Of a DNA stretch of 64,000 nt, positions 32,735-42,949 are shown piece by piece. The stretch comes from Tiliqua scincoides. Lineage: Eukaryota > Chordata > Lepidosauria > Squamata > Scincidae. A program made the position numbers and the translations under genes. The notes under the pieces were generated by a model. It had not been told where the DNA came from, did no database searches, and worked only from the letters and a program-made list of their open reading frames with translations. The stretch is from NCBI RefSeq assembly GCF_035046505.1, contig NC_089823.1, positions 227,996,604-228,060,603 of the forward strand, in the 5' to 3' direction. Position 1 is the stretch's first letter. Each line of letters begins with the position of its first letter.

Positions 32735-33700
32735 ACTATAGGGTGACATGTTTTCCATTGTTCTTCTGCAACTGTAGTTGTAAGTATGCATTGAGATCAT
32801 CATGCAATAACACCTCTAGTATTCCTCAACCAGCTGCGCGCTCTCTCTCTCTTTAATGGCAGCTCCCTGGGATGCTCAGAAATGCTGCTCATCTTCTGGT
32901 GATAATGAAACAAGATTTAACAGCAACCTGCCAGTCTACTATTGCTAAAGGGCTAACATGGTGGTGGGATGTCTATCCATGCATGCACTGGTGGTAAACT
33001 GCAAATGCAAACTATATTGACGTGTTCTCTATAGTCCTGTATTCTGTTCTCAGCAAATGCGTTGCTGATTTTGTTTCATTACCTTCAATCAGTTCTACTG
33101 ATGACACCACTGTCCAATGTAATAGCATTTCAATATTGATTTTCCAGACAGTCCTAAATAATGCTGTCATATTAATAACCTCCAAGGCATTCAAGGGGTC
33201 AGGCTTCATGTATCTTCCTTAAGGTAACACAATTGCAATGATCACCGTTATTTAGAGGTCTCCAGGTCAACAACATCTTATTTAACCCGACAGGTTATTA
33301 CATAAACTGCTTTAGCCTAGGAGGGGAAAACATCAATACATTTGTTTAGTTTAATGAAACAACATGTTGGTTTAAAAAAAAGAAAAAAAGATTGATAGAG
33401 TAATCTGGCAATCTGTTGTTATATTCACTGTACAGCAATAGAGAATCATGTGATGGATGCACCCACCCCAATACCCTTCTCACGTTCAATTTCATTTTAC
33501 TTTTGATTCACTCTCAACAGGTTGTATTGATTGTAGACATTTGTGAGAGTGGCTTGGAAGCAACCATGAGATAGAAGCTACCCTGCTCTTACAGGTAGAA
33601 GAAGGGGGGGGGGGAAGTAAATGAGATTTTTATATTTTTTTAATTAATTCTATTAAAATATGTGTATCTTGCCTTTTGCACCAAAGGTATTTAATTCAAG
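32735..33700. other. Unique DNA, possible regulatory sequence
   Basis: No gene. The 33010-33220 stretch is open on both strands for about 65 codons and rich in TAAT/ATTA and TGTCATATTAATAACC-type motifs. A poly-G run lies at about 33604. Confidence 0.3.
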
Positions 33701-33709
33701 GCAACCAAG

Positions 33710-34080
33710 GACCCAATCCTATCCCCTGCCAAATAAAAGCATACATCCACGCCAATGAGGGGCACACAGTAGGGGAGGGCACTCAGATGGCCAGCATATA
33801 TGTTATTTACCTCTCAGTAAGCCACTTTATCACCGATGGGTCTCCTCAGATGTATGCCAAATATTTTGCTGGCATAAGACCAAGTGGAGGCAGGAGGCGT
33901 GTCAGGGATAGGATCCTGCACAAGCTGTCGCCACCAATATCCACCTCCCAAACTGCCCCTGCTCTCTCCCTTCCCTGCTCAACCTCCCACAAACTGTTCA
34001 TGATCTTCCCTGCCACTACCTTATCTACTCTAGGAAGGGCTGGGTCTGTTGGTGGTGGTTGAGTACAGCTGATGGCCATT
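33710..34080. repeat. Dispersed MITE-like repeat
   Basis: Starts GGACCCAATCCTATCCCC and shares blocks with 28545-29050. Family not identified. Confidence 0.35.
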
Positions 34081-34183
34081 TAAGGTGCCACTGCAGCCTT
34101 TACTATGGCAGATTTGCTGTTGTAAAGGCCCCATATATATCCAATATATGGGCCAAGCACATTTTATGATATGTATATAAATA

Positions 34184-34256
34184 CAATTGCATTGTTGGGT
34201 TGGAACTTGCGGGAGTATCCTGCGTCTCCCACAAGTTCCAACCCAGCAATACAATA
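34184..34256. repeat. Hairpin, about 30-bp arms, 10-nt loop
   Basis: Left arm TTGTTGGGTTGGAACTTGCG with flanks pairs with CACAAGTTCCAACCCAGCAA on the right, with only two or three non-pairs, around TATCCTGCGT. Size and loop are in the range of a pre-miRNA, but a MITE relic or snap-back duplication is as likely. Confidence 0.85.
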
Positions 34257-35185
34257 TGTCAACAGACACACCATCGTAGATGAAGTATTGTATTTTCCGT
34301 GGAACAAAATATTGCATTTTTGAGTTATCAGAAAATGTGAAATCTGCACAAAAGAAGCACAGTCTCTGGGGGAAATGTGTGGGCTGAATAGAGCCAATGA
34401 CAAACAAATATGGCCTACAAATAAGCATGAGTCTTCAGAAATGTATCAAAATGTAAGTTTTCTTTCATCCTTAATACTTGATAATTATCAGCATTAAAAA
34501 AAGTGTAGCATCAGCTGCTTTAATTATTTTCACACCCACAAGGAAACTTAACAGTAGATTAATTGGAAAGATTTAATAAAACTTGCAAACATCAGCTTTG
34601 AAGGTACGTCAGCCTTTTCTCAAATGCGTGCGGTGTGGCTGCTCAATAGGAAAGAGCACAGGATTTCTTGAACAATGCAAACAACTATCATGTCACTACC
34701 GGCCATTGCCACAGGAGACCAGTTGTGCGTTTGAGGGCACAACTAGAAGTTACATTCAGCTCAATAGGGAGTTGCCATTTTTGGCAACACTTCAAGTCCT
34801 TCCCCTTTCCCATGAGGGTTTGGGCATACGGACATAAGGGCCCAATCCTATCCAGCATCTGTGGAGCTCAGCCACTGGTGCAAAGGCAAGGCGGCTGCAC
34901 GCTGGTGGCACCATGCAGACTGGGTGTCAACATAGTCATGGCTGCAGTACAAGAGAATCAGAGTGGGTATTGGGTCAGGCCAGAGCTAGGGTGGGTTTGG
35001 ATAACAGTGACTGTGATGTCCTCTAGATCCAGTGCTCCCGTTCTATGCCCCTTCACCTAGTAGGTCTATGCCAGCTGTGAGTAGGCCCTTAGGTGACCAT
35101 AGAGTGGCAGAGGAGATAAGTAAAATATTTATTTACTTACCTCTCCTGGATGGTTTCGTCCCCAGCTGGTCAGTGTGCTGGCCAA
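34257..35185. other. No gene; part MITE-like
   Basis: Unique DNA to about 34830, then AAGGGCCCAATCCTATCCAG at 34834 begins a MITE-like stretch that cannot be closed on the right. Confidence 0.35.
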
Positions 35186-35190
35186 AATGG

Positions 35191-35330
35191 TCAGCAACCT
35201 TCAGTCTCGAAAGACTATGGTATAAGCCTACAGCACCGGATATTCCCAGGCGGTCTCCCATCCAAGTACTAACCAGGCCTGACCCTGCTTAGCTTTCAAG
35301 ATCAGATGAGATTGGGCATGTGCAGGGTAA
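35191..35330 (-). mobile_element. 5S rRNA-derived SINE with LINE-type tail
   Basis: Plus-strand order is CAACCTTCAGTCTCGAAAGA (tail), TAAGCCTACAGCACC, CCCAGGCGGTCTCCCATCCA, GTACTAACCAGGCCTGACCC, and TGCTTAGCTTTCAAGATCAG. It extends through GATTGGGCATGTGCAGGG, so it reaches further into the 5S head than the copy at 25862, close to 5S nucleotide 17-20. Confidence 0.9.
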
Positions 35331-35458
35331 CAGTTGTGCTGGCCAACTCTGGAAAGAATTGGGCTGTAAGTCACAGCGTTATCACATTATACATTTCCTT
35401 GCCATTAATAGTGAATTATTGGAGCAGGACAAAGATCTTTGCACTGTGGCATGATTAT

Positions 35459-35640
35459 GGGACTGTAGCTCAATGGAAGAGCACATACTTTGCTTGGAAA
35501 ATATCCCAGTATCTCCAGGTAGAGTTGGAAAGAGTCAAACATCTGTTGGAAGCCATTAGAGGCCCTCTGCTGCTGCTCTGTGTAGATAGTGCTGAGCTAG
35601 ATAGACCAATAGTCTGACCAGGCAGCTTTCTCTGCTACTT
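35459..35640 (+). mobile_element. tRNA-derived SINE
   Basis: GACTGTAGCTCAATGGAAGA (A-box region), AGAGCACATACTTTGCTTGG, then AGCTAGATAGACCAATAGTC and CAGGCAGCTTTCTC. Same family as 1196-1378, and more complete at its 3' side. Confidence 0.7.
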
Positions 35641-35812
35641 TCTTGACAGAGGTAAGTGTACTCAGATGTTCCATGGAGAAGAGATGGGGGAAAGCCAACA
35701 CAGTACTGCCATTTCAGAGTGCCTAATTTTAATGTTTTAATTCCTCCCCGATACTCTCCAAGCAATGCAGAATTTCCACATGAGGAGCCAATATGCCCAC
35801 TGCAGGGACTGA

Positions 35813-35978
35813 GGGCCCAATCCTTTCCAGCACCGATGCAGTTGCAACGCAGCCCTGAGGTAAGGGAACAAATCTTCCTTTACTTTGAGGAGGCTTCCAT
35901 GATGCCCACCACCACCACATAATGCAGCGCGTCCCCTTTGGCACGGATGCATTAGCGCTAGGAAGTTGGGCTCGGCCC
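35813..35978. mobile_element. Palindromic GGGCCCAATCC MITE
   Basis: GGGCCCAATCCTTTCCAGCA at the left; CTAGGAAGTTGGGCTCGGCC at the right, followed by CTTAG. Central GGTAAGGGAACAAATCTTCC. Confidence 0.6.
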
Positions 35979-36143
35979 TTAGTTACCAGTTTCTCAGTTA
36001 ACCAGTTTCAAACTAAGGACTGGGCCCTTAGTTACCAGCTTCAGCCTCCATGCATTTAAAGGTTGCCCATTCTATGTGTGCACTGTTGCCATGCTGTAGA
36101 ACTGTAGCCGAGCAGGATGCTGCCCTGCCCTAACACTGGTTGG

Positions 36144-36263
36144 TTGGCAACCTTCAGTCTCGAAAGACTATGGTATAACTCTACAGCACCTGGTATTCCC
36201 AGGCGGTCTCCCATCCAAGTACTAACCAGGCCTGACCCTGCTTAGCTTCCAAGATCAGATGAC
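36144..36263 (-). mobile_element. 5S rRNA-derived SINE, 3' portion, split by a solo LTR
   Basis: TTGGCAACCTTCAGTCTCGA starts the tail; CAGGCGGTCTCCCATCCAAG and CTGCTTAGCTTCCAAGATCA give the 5S part. The sequence stops at CAGATGAC, where the LTR of 36264-36749 begins, and resumes weakly after it (36750-36785, ATCATGTTGAAAGG). Confidence 0.85.
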
Positions 36264-36749
36264 TGTCGGGGTTCTCCTCCTCCCCCGAGGCCCCAGCTTA
36301 CCCAGGGAGGAGGCTTCTGGACCAGAGCAGAGGCAGCTGCCTTCCCAGCCCTCTCAGGAACAACCCTGGCAAATCCAGGTGAGAGGAGGTGGGAGGGAAA
36401 CAGAGAGAGGAAGGGGAGGAGTGCTGGTCATCCCAGGGAAGGGCAGGCCCAGAGACAGGCCCTTTTTGTACCATCCCTGTGAGGGAAGGGGAGGGGCCAA
36501 AGGGGAGGGGTCTGCCTTACTTAAACCTGGAGGCCAGGGATGACAAGGCAGTTGGGAGTTGGAAGAGCAGGCAGGAGGATCTGCTGCTAGCAGCCCCTGC
36601 TCCTGACTAATGAGTGCTGCCAACCCAAAGAAGGTGAACCGGGTGACGCAACCCCCCCTTCTTGTGGGGAACGAGTCTGAGGCCTCCACAAGGGGTCCCC
36701 CTCGGAAAAGCCGGGCGGGCCCTCCCCTCCCCCACAGGGAGGCCTCACA
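36264..36749. mobile_element. Solo LTR with exact 5-bp target duplication
   Basis: Begins TGTCGGGGTTCTCC and ends GGAGGCCTCACA, the TG...CA ends of an LTR. ATGAC flanks both sides (36259-36263, 36750-36754). Length 486 bp. A TTAAA motif near 36520 could be the TATA-like box. No internal region, so it is a solo fossil. A 5-bp duplication suits a Ty3/Gypsy-type element or some endogenous retroviruses. Confidence 0.85.
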
Positions 36750-36790
36750 ATGACATAATCATGTTGAAAGGTGACCAAGTGAGGACTTCC
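36750..36790 (-). mobile_element. Remainder of the interrupted 5S SINE
   Basis: After the LTR duplication ATGAC the sequence ATAATCATGTTGAAAGGTG corresponds loosely to the 5S stretch GATCGGGCATGTTCAGGG, so the SINE head continues here. Confidence 0.5.
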
Positions 36791-36819
36791 ATCTCATCAA
36801 GACACAAGGCCTGTACAAT

Positions 36820-36995
36820 GCCAATCCTGTCCAATTTTCCAGTGCCGGTGCAGCCGTGCCAATGGGACATGTGCTGCATCCTTTGGCGAGGAGGCAGTCA
36901 CAGAGGCCTCCTCAAGGTAAGGGAACACTTGTTCCCTTATCTCAGGGCTGCATTGCGACTGCACTGCTGCTGAAAAGTTGGATAGGATTGGGCCC
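36820..36995. mobile_element. Palindromic GGGCCCAATCC MITE
   Basis: GCCAATCCTGTCCAATTTTC and the mirror GAAAAGTTGGATAGGATTGG, then GCCCTTAA at the right border. Central GGTAAGGGAACACTTGTTCC. Confidence 0.7.
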
Positions 36996-36999
36996 TTAA

Positions 37000-38990
37000 A
37001 AGCTGAATTTCTCAATGTGACTTATATCAAGCTAGAGACCATTGGCCCTCTAGCTCAGTACTGTCTACATTGATGCGCAGAGCTTCAGATTGTTTCAGAG
37101 TTTCAGCCTTACCAAACAGAGGTGACCAGGCTAGTTAGACCGGCCTTGAGGACAAAATAAGTAGGAAGCTATTGTGCACATAAACCAATTTCCCCCTTAA
37201 AATATTCTGTTTGTTATAGAAAAAAAATACAAATATTCTATTTGTTATGGACTGTAAACTATCAACAGAATTCCCCCTTGAAAAGCAAGCTGTAGGAGTC
37301 TTAACGAAGAACATATTTGCATTTTTTTGGTTTTGTTTATGTAAATTTCCACCTGGAAGATAAACACTTGTTGATCTCCATGCTAAAGAAGGAGCACCAT
37401 TTTGGCAGCTGTACAACCCAGATCTGTAATTGTCCTCTTAATAAATATTTGACTGTTGGGTACACATTTCTGGAAAATAGGTTTTGTGCCAGCCAAACAC
37501 AGTAGCCTGCCTGTTCCCAGTAAATTAATGGGCTCAGCCTTGTCCTTTTGATGTTATACATTTCCACCTACTGCTGGGCATTGCCAACTGAAGTTCCAAA
37601 CTTGTTTGCCTTTCTTCCAGCCTCTGAAAGCTTAGATTATTCACAGTACCTGTCACGCTGTTTTTCCTCCCCCTCTTCCACCTACAGTATCTGTATTTCT
37701 AGTCTATGAGTAACATTTAAACAGTCTGACTTTCTCACAAGTTGGTATGTCGAGTGTGAATCAATCTGCATGGTACTTAATGTTCAGAATGGTGAACTTG
37801 CTTGCCTGGAGGCAAGTAAGTTCTCGGCCTGAACTGGGCAGATGAAGAGTAGGCTGATCCATGCCTGAATGATGAGGTAGGCAGCCCAATAAGCTAGGGC
37901 ACAGTCAGAAATTTTACTGGTCCCCGATTCCTCCTGAACTGGTAGCTGTGGAAGGTTTCTGAAACAAGTCTATCCTCTGCAAATGTCATCATTGTCCAAT
38001 TCTCCTCCTGGATGAAAGACTAATGGCCCAAACCTATTGAGCAGTTACACATTTTCGGGAAGTTGCAAACATGACACTTTGGAGCTTGTGGGCTGGTTGC
38101 TGCCGGAAGCAGCAAGCAATCAGCTCCGTGCAGCAACAAGCACTGGTCAGGTCATCCCTTGCCCCAGGTAGAACCAGGGAGGTGGTAGAATTTGGAAGGG
38201 AGTGGTAGGGGATGGGGAGACAACAGGGCAGAAGGGAGAGCTTGGGAAGGGGACAGGTTCGGCGACTGTGGCTTCTGCCGAATCATCACCTTGCCGAATC
38301 ATCGTTAAGTGTTCCTGGGCCCAATCTGCTTTCATGGAGCCACTTGAACTTTCACCTCCTATATAACTGATGCAAGTCCAAACAGACCCACTGAGCCAGC
38401 ATGGGGCAAGGGAACAAATTGTTCCTTTTCCCAGGGAGATCACTGGAGGTCATGGCGCTGTTGCTGATCAAGAGGGGAGTTAGGTGAAATTGGGCTACTC
38501 CACTTTCTAAGACTGAGCCATAGGATAAATTGCAGTGCAGTATGAGAGAGACAGATAGGAATGAAACTCTGACTATATTCCCTAAATAAACCCACAGATC
38601 TTTCTCGTTCTGCCCAGTTGACGGCACGTCACCATTTTGTTTTCCCGTCTCACATATGGTGAAAATGCCACACTGTAGCCACATTCTGAATTAACTACTG
38701 AGTACACGGATTCTTGTTCAACTGTTTCCTGATAACTGGAATAAGAGGCACCTTTTAATGACTTAGTAGGGCAGAACAACTACCCCATTAGCCTCAGGAG
38801 AGTGTGTTTTCAGTGGGTGTTTTCTGTTTGCATTTTTTCTTAGATTGTGAATCATCCAGGCCAAGAAGCCAGAAAACTGTGAGCTTTTTGTTGAAAAGTG
38901 TTATATTTTATATCACTTATTATAGGTTTATAAATAGGTTTTATTATCAGTAAGTCTGGAAATGTTTTGAGAAATTATTCAAGTAACATT
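37000..38990. other. Unique DNA and one MITE-like stretch, no gene
   Basis: Unique AT-rich DNA to 38020. From about 38027 to 38500 there is a diffuse MITE-like GC-rich stretch (GGCCCAAACCTATTGAGC at the left). No exon supported. Confidence 0.35.
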
Positions 38991-39074
38991 TATGTCATTT
39001 TAAGCAGTTAAAATTTCAAATTGTTCTTATTCCATCAAGTCTTCAGGCGTTTTTCAAAAAACGTGCTAGGTCAG

Positions 39075-39255
39075 GAATAATAATAATATATAGCATTTGA
39101 ACCACACTTTCTGAGCGTGTCAAGGCTGCCACATATGTTTTCTTGATTCAACCCTTCCTCAACCTCGTAAGGTGAATGAAAGTTATCTCCATATTACATC
39201 TGGACAGCTGAGACTGTCAGTGAGTACATGCCGTGACTTGGCTTAGAAGCTACTT
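39075..39255. mobile_element. Possible L2/MIR-like relic
   Basis: CTCAACCTCGTAAGGTGAAT, TATCTCCATATTACATCTGG and ACAGCTGAGACTGTCAGTGA resemble the ancient L2-type block (tally of capacity: none). Very diverged. Confidence 0.35.
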
Positions 39256-40910
39256 CGTAAGGATGAGTGTCCCACATGATTTGGTTTATGTGATAATTCT
39301 ACTTAGTTCAGTGTCTTGGTTTCATTTATAGACATCTGCTTCAGTGGTTGGGAGCTCTGGTTCAATTAGGAGACTTTTTAGCAGAGAGACATCTCAGGAG
39401 AGTTACCCGCAGATTTTATTAACGGCCTCTGCTTTGGGCTCTGATTTTTCCACTCAGCGGTAAACAGGAGAGGAAATTTATTATATTAGATGCAAAGGCC
39501 ATGCCCTGTAAGATGCACTCAACCACTTTAGCAACAGAAAGGTTGGAACAAACTGAGATGCAAGCAGATGAGAAGCCAGGGACAAAGAACAGTAAACATG
39601 TTTGGAGCTTAAGGGCGGAGAGAGCTAACAGGAGACACAAAGAGGAAATATGTAGGGCCAGTTCATATAATTGCCTCCTAAGCCTGGACAATTATCCAGC
39701 CAGCCATTTTGCTAATAGAGCACACTGAATAGAACCCCAAGGGGGTTATTGGGGCCATGTTATTATACTAGTTGCATTGTTTTGATTATACATTAAATGT
39801 ATATCCTGCCTTTCTGCAATAGAATGCAAGGCAATGCATCCCAGGTGGTCCCTCCCACCCAGGCAGTGATCAGATCCAGACCTGTTTAACTTAAGTAAAT
39901 GAGCCTAAAGGAAAATGAGATCAGCATCCTTAACTACTTCAAACCCTCATTGAGTTTCATAGCACAAATGGACTTAAAGTTTAGTTTAAAAATTAAAAAA
40001 AATGTGCTTGTGGTTTGCATATGGATTTCCCACCCTGGTCCACTTTGGCAAGGAGGCTGGAGTCAGGACCCATCCATTAAGGAAACAGTGCAGATTCAGG
40101 GTGCCCTTCGCTCCAAGTCTGCTACTGCCTCTCTCCAGCCCACGGTGGACAGAGTCACACTGTTTTACTTCCTGTTTGCTAAAAGTGAGCAGGACACAGA
40201 TAATCCACTTCCGTGTCTGGACCCACTCTCTTTGCTCCTTCCTTTGTGTCTTTCCCTTAAATGTAAAGGGGGACCACATGAGGAAGGAATGCGGTGAGTG
40301 GGTAGAGAAGCAGTTCACCATGTTGGAAAAACTACACGAGCAGTAGTGAGCAGCTTCACTGACCTCACTCACTCCTTGCATGGTCCAGTTTAAAGGAATT
40401 ATCGAGGGGTCCAGTTTAAAGGAATGACCTGGCTCTTTCCTTGCTGTCCCTTTAAATGAAACAGAAGCCATGGCGCATGGCCTTCACTTCCTGTTTTGTC
40501 CAAAACCATCACCCAGAAAGGAACGCCAGTTAAGTTGCTGCCTTTTTGGTTGTGTGTGGTGGTCCCCGGCTTCAGCTCTCCAGGTGTAGGCAAGCGGCAG
40601 ACACTGGGGGTGCCTTGCTTCCCCCCAAGAGTGAGTGTGGTTCTCCCTTAAGAAAGGGGCTAGGTTATGACTGATTTTGCACCAGGAGAGTGGGACACAA
40701 AGTCATAATTTCTGTGCTTGGTGCCTTTCCTTCAACCTCAGAGAGAAGGAGACGTGTATGTTGCTTTCTTGAAAAAATCTGCTTGCTTACTTCCTCTACC
40801 TCACTCCTCTTCCTTGTCTTGGTTTGTTTTCCTTTCCCCTCTCCAGAATCCTTTTCTTTTTCCTGTTTCTTCCCTCTCCCCAGTTTTACCCATCCAAGAT
40901 CATTTTGTTA
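39256..40910. other. No gene; weak L2-type end at about 39790-39890
   Basis: TATATCCTGCCTTTCTGCAA then GGTGGTCCCTCCCACCCAGG (39799-39863) looks like the reversed 3' end of a reptile L2-type repeat. The rest is unassigned. Frames of 130-160 codons at 39899-40471 overlap on both strands without domains. Confidence 0.35.
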
Positions 40911-40920
40911 TGATCTACTA

Positions 40921-41105
40921 CAGTGTTTCTCAAACTGTGGCTTGGGACCCACTAGTTGAGTCGCGAGCCAATTTCGGGTGGGTCCCCATTCATTTCAATA
41001 TTTTATTTTTAATATATTAGACTTGATGCTGTCATGGTATGTGACTGCATTTGGGGAAATGTGACAGATCTGTACTTTGAACAGGCTACTATGTATTGTT
41101 GTTGT
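40921..41105. mobile_element. Truncated hAT, AAGTGACATCATC family
   Basis: CAGTGTTTCTCAAACTGTGG starts the copy, preceded by ATCTACTA. The sequence follows the reversed 11777-12119 element (GGGTCCCCATTCATTTCAAT) and stops where the RTE-like LINE tail begins at 41107. Confidence 0.75.
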
Positions 41106-41106
41106 G

Positions 41107-41320
41107 TTGGCAACCTTCAGTCTCGAGAGACTATGGTATCGCGCTCTGAAAGGTGGTTTTCGAACATCGTCTAGTGTGGCTGAAAAGGCCAATTCGGGAG
41201 TGACAATCCCTTCCACACCGGGAGCAAGTGCAGTCTGTCCCTGGTCTGTCTTCCTGGCTATGGGCCTTCCTTCTTTGCCTCGAGGCAAATCGAGGAAGAT
41301 CCGGTGAAGAGGTAGATGTG
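41107..41320 (-). mobile_element. RTE-like LINE 3' end
   Basis: TTGGCAACCTTCAGTCTCGA, TGGCTGAAAAGGCCAATTCG and CCACACCGGGAGCAAGTGCA match the 3' end of the copy at 58820. The remaining coding trace is the short Cys/His-rich C terminus. Inserted in the hAT at 40921. Confidence 0.85.
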
Positions 41321-41587
41321 GTGTCAGCAGTGGCCCCTTTAAGGGTAAGGCCTGGGCATCAGCAGAGTGTGCTGCACAGCTGCAGCCACTTGAAGGCAAT
41401 AGGGCCCTCAGGGATATAAGGAGCACCTGAGGCAGGAAGGGCTCCACTTATTTATGTGAGTCAGCCTTTTCCTACATGAAGATCATTGATTCACTTCAGT
41501 GCAAGTCATCAAAGTAAACTCAAGTAATTACAAAAAATATTTATAGTTAATTATGTTGTGTTGTGCAATATTGGCTCATGCGGTTAT

Positions 41588-41729
41588 GCAAGGTACACCA
41601 ACATACATTGTACACATAAATGTTATATGTTATGATGGTGCAAACATTGTAAAAAAAACTCTGGTAGATCTCTGGGCCTTGCTGGGTTTCAAAGTAGTTC
41701 TCGAGCCAAAAAAGTGTGAGCACCCCTGG
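41588..41729. mobile_element. Truncated hAT, GTAGATCGCG family
   Basis: TACACCAACATACATTGTAC through GTGTGAGCACCCCTG matches the right half of 30980-31348 almost base for base. Confidence 0.85.
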
Positions 41730-42009
41730 TATAGACACTGTGTCCTCTGTTGGATCTGGTCACCTTGCTCTTTTGTCATACTCACCTCTGACACCTCTTT
41801 TGTCATACTCACCTCTGTGTGATCAGTCGGGATTGCGCTGGTTAGTTCCATTCCTGATGTGTGTGTGGCCTCTGGACCCCAGCTCTGCCTCCATACAGTG
41901 GGTGGAATATAAGCATGGATACTATGTGTGTATCTTCACACACATGGGTTTCCTAACCTGCAGACTGGCAGTACATGGGTAGGGTTCATTCCTAGCTTCC
42001 ACTCAGTGA

Positions 42010-42203
42010 GCTCAATCTTACCCAACTTTCTAGTGCCAATGCAGCCATGCCAACAGGGCATGCACTGCATCCTGTGGGGTATGTGTGTGTGTGAGAGTCG
42101 CCAAGGTCTCTTCAAGATAAAAAAAAATTTGTAAGTTTGTTCCATTACCTTGGGAGAGCACTGCAGCTGCATAAGTGCTGGAAGGCTGAATAGGATTGGA
42201 CCC
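42010..42203. mobile_element. Palindromic GGGCCCAATCC MITE, diverged
   Basis: CTCAATCTTACCCAACTTTC at the left; GGCTGAATAGGATTGGACCC at the right, with a GTGTGTGTGTG run inside. Confidence 0.6.
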
Positions 42204-42408
42204 AATGTGTGAGAACAGAATGTGGAAGTAGTAATCACATGCTGATGGGCAGTGGGGACTGGCCAGTACAAATCTGCTCCCCTTCACACATTGCTGGAAC
42301 TCATGAACAAGAGAATGAGAAGTGGGGTGTTGGACATTTATTTTCCTCACACTCACATGCATTTTGGACAAAATGAAATATTCCGTCATTTGAGAGACTG
42401 ATGATTCT
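42204..42408. other. No gene seen
   Basis: Unique-looking sequence leading into the microsatellite. Confidence 0.4.
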
Positions 42409-42466
42409 CTCTCGCGCGTGCACGCGCACACACACACACAGAGGGAGAGAGAGAGAGAGAGGAGTA
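42409..42466. repeat. CT / CGCG / CA / GA compound microsatellite
   Basis: CTCTCTC then CGCGCGTGCACGCGCACACA then GA repeats. The middle 25-30 bp alternate purine and pyrimidine strictly, a Z-DNA-prone tract. Confidence 0.9.
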
Positions 42467-42598
42467 AACCTTCCACTTACCTACTACTTTCTTCCCCACC
42501 CCAGCACTTTTCCCCTACCTAGTGTTTAGCAATGTACAGTGTTACCTTAATGCTGATTCATTACAGCTCTCTTTGTACTAGCACAGTGGGTTCTAGAA

Positions 42599-42943
42599 CA
42601 GTTCTAGAACCCACAGGTGGGTTGTGACCTGATTTGTGGTGGGTTGCCAAAGGGTGATGGAAAGATCAGATAACTAATTGCCTCCAGTCCTGAAGCTATT
42701 CAAAAACCAGATACTGTAGCTGCTAATTACCCCAACAAAGAGCTCAGCTCCTGCAGTTTGCAAGCCCGTGTAAATATAGGGAGTTAAATGTTTCAGGTTC
42801 TTTTTTCTGGTTATTCTTATTTCTAAATAAATAAAATATTACAGTATTTCTTTTTAGATCTCCTTTTTAAAAAGTCTGGTAAACCTAGGTGGGTCCTGAT
42901 AGAGTGCCGTTTAAAAAAGTGCTAAACAATTTGGGAGCCACTG
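42599..42943. mobile_element. Non-autonomous hAT
   Basis: Ends CAGTTCTAGAACCCACAGG and AATTTGGGAGCCACTG, flanked by TTCTAGAA and TCCTAGAA (7 of 8). The left end and its target site together make a small perfect palindrome around 42599. Confidence 0.7.
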
Positions 42944-42949
42944 TCCTAG

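Noticed and set aside
39899-40471. Frames of 130-160 codons on both strands
   Set aside because: Mutual shadows in unique DNA, with no recognised domain.
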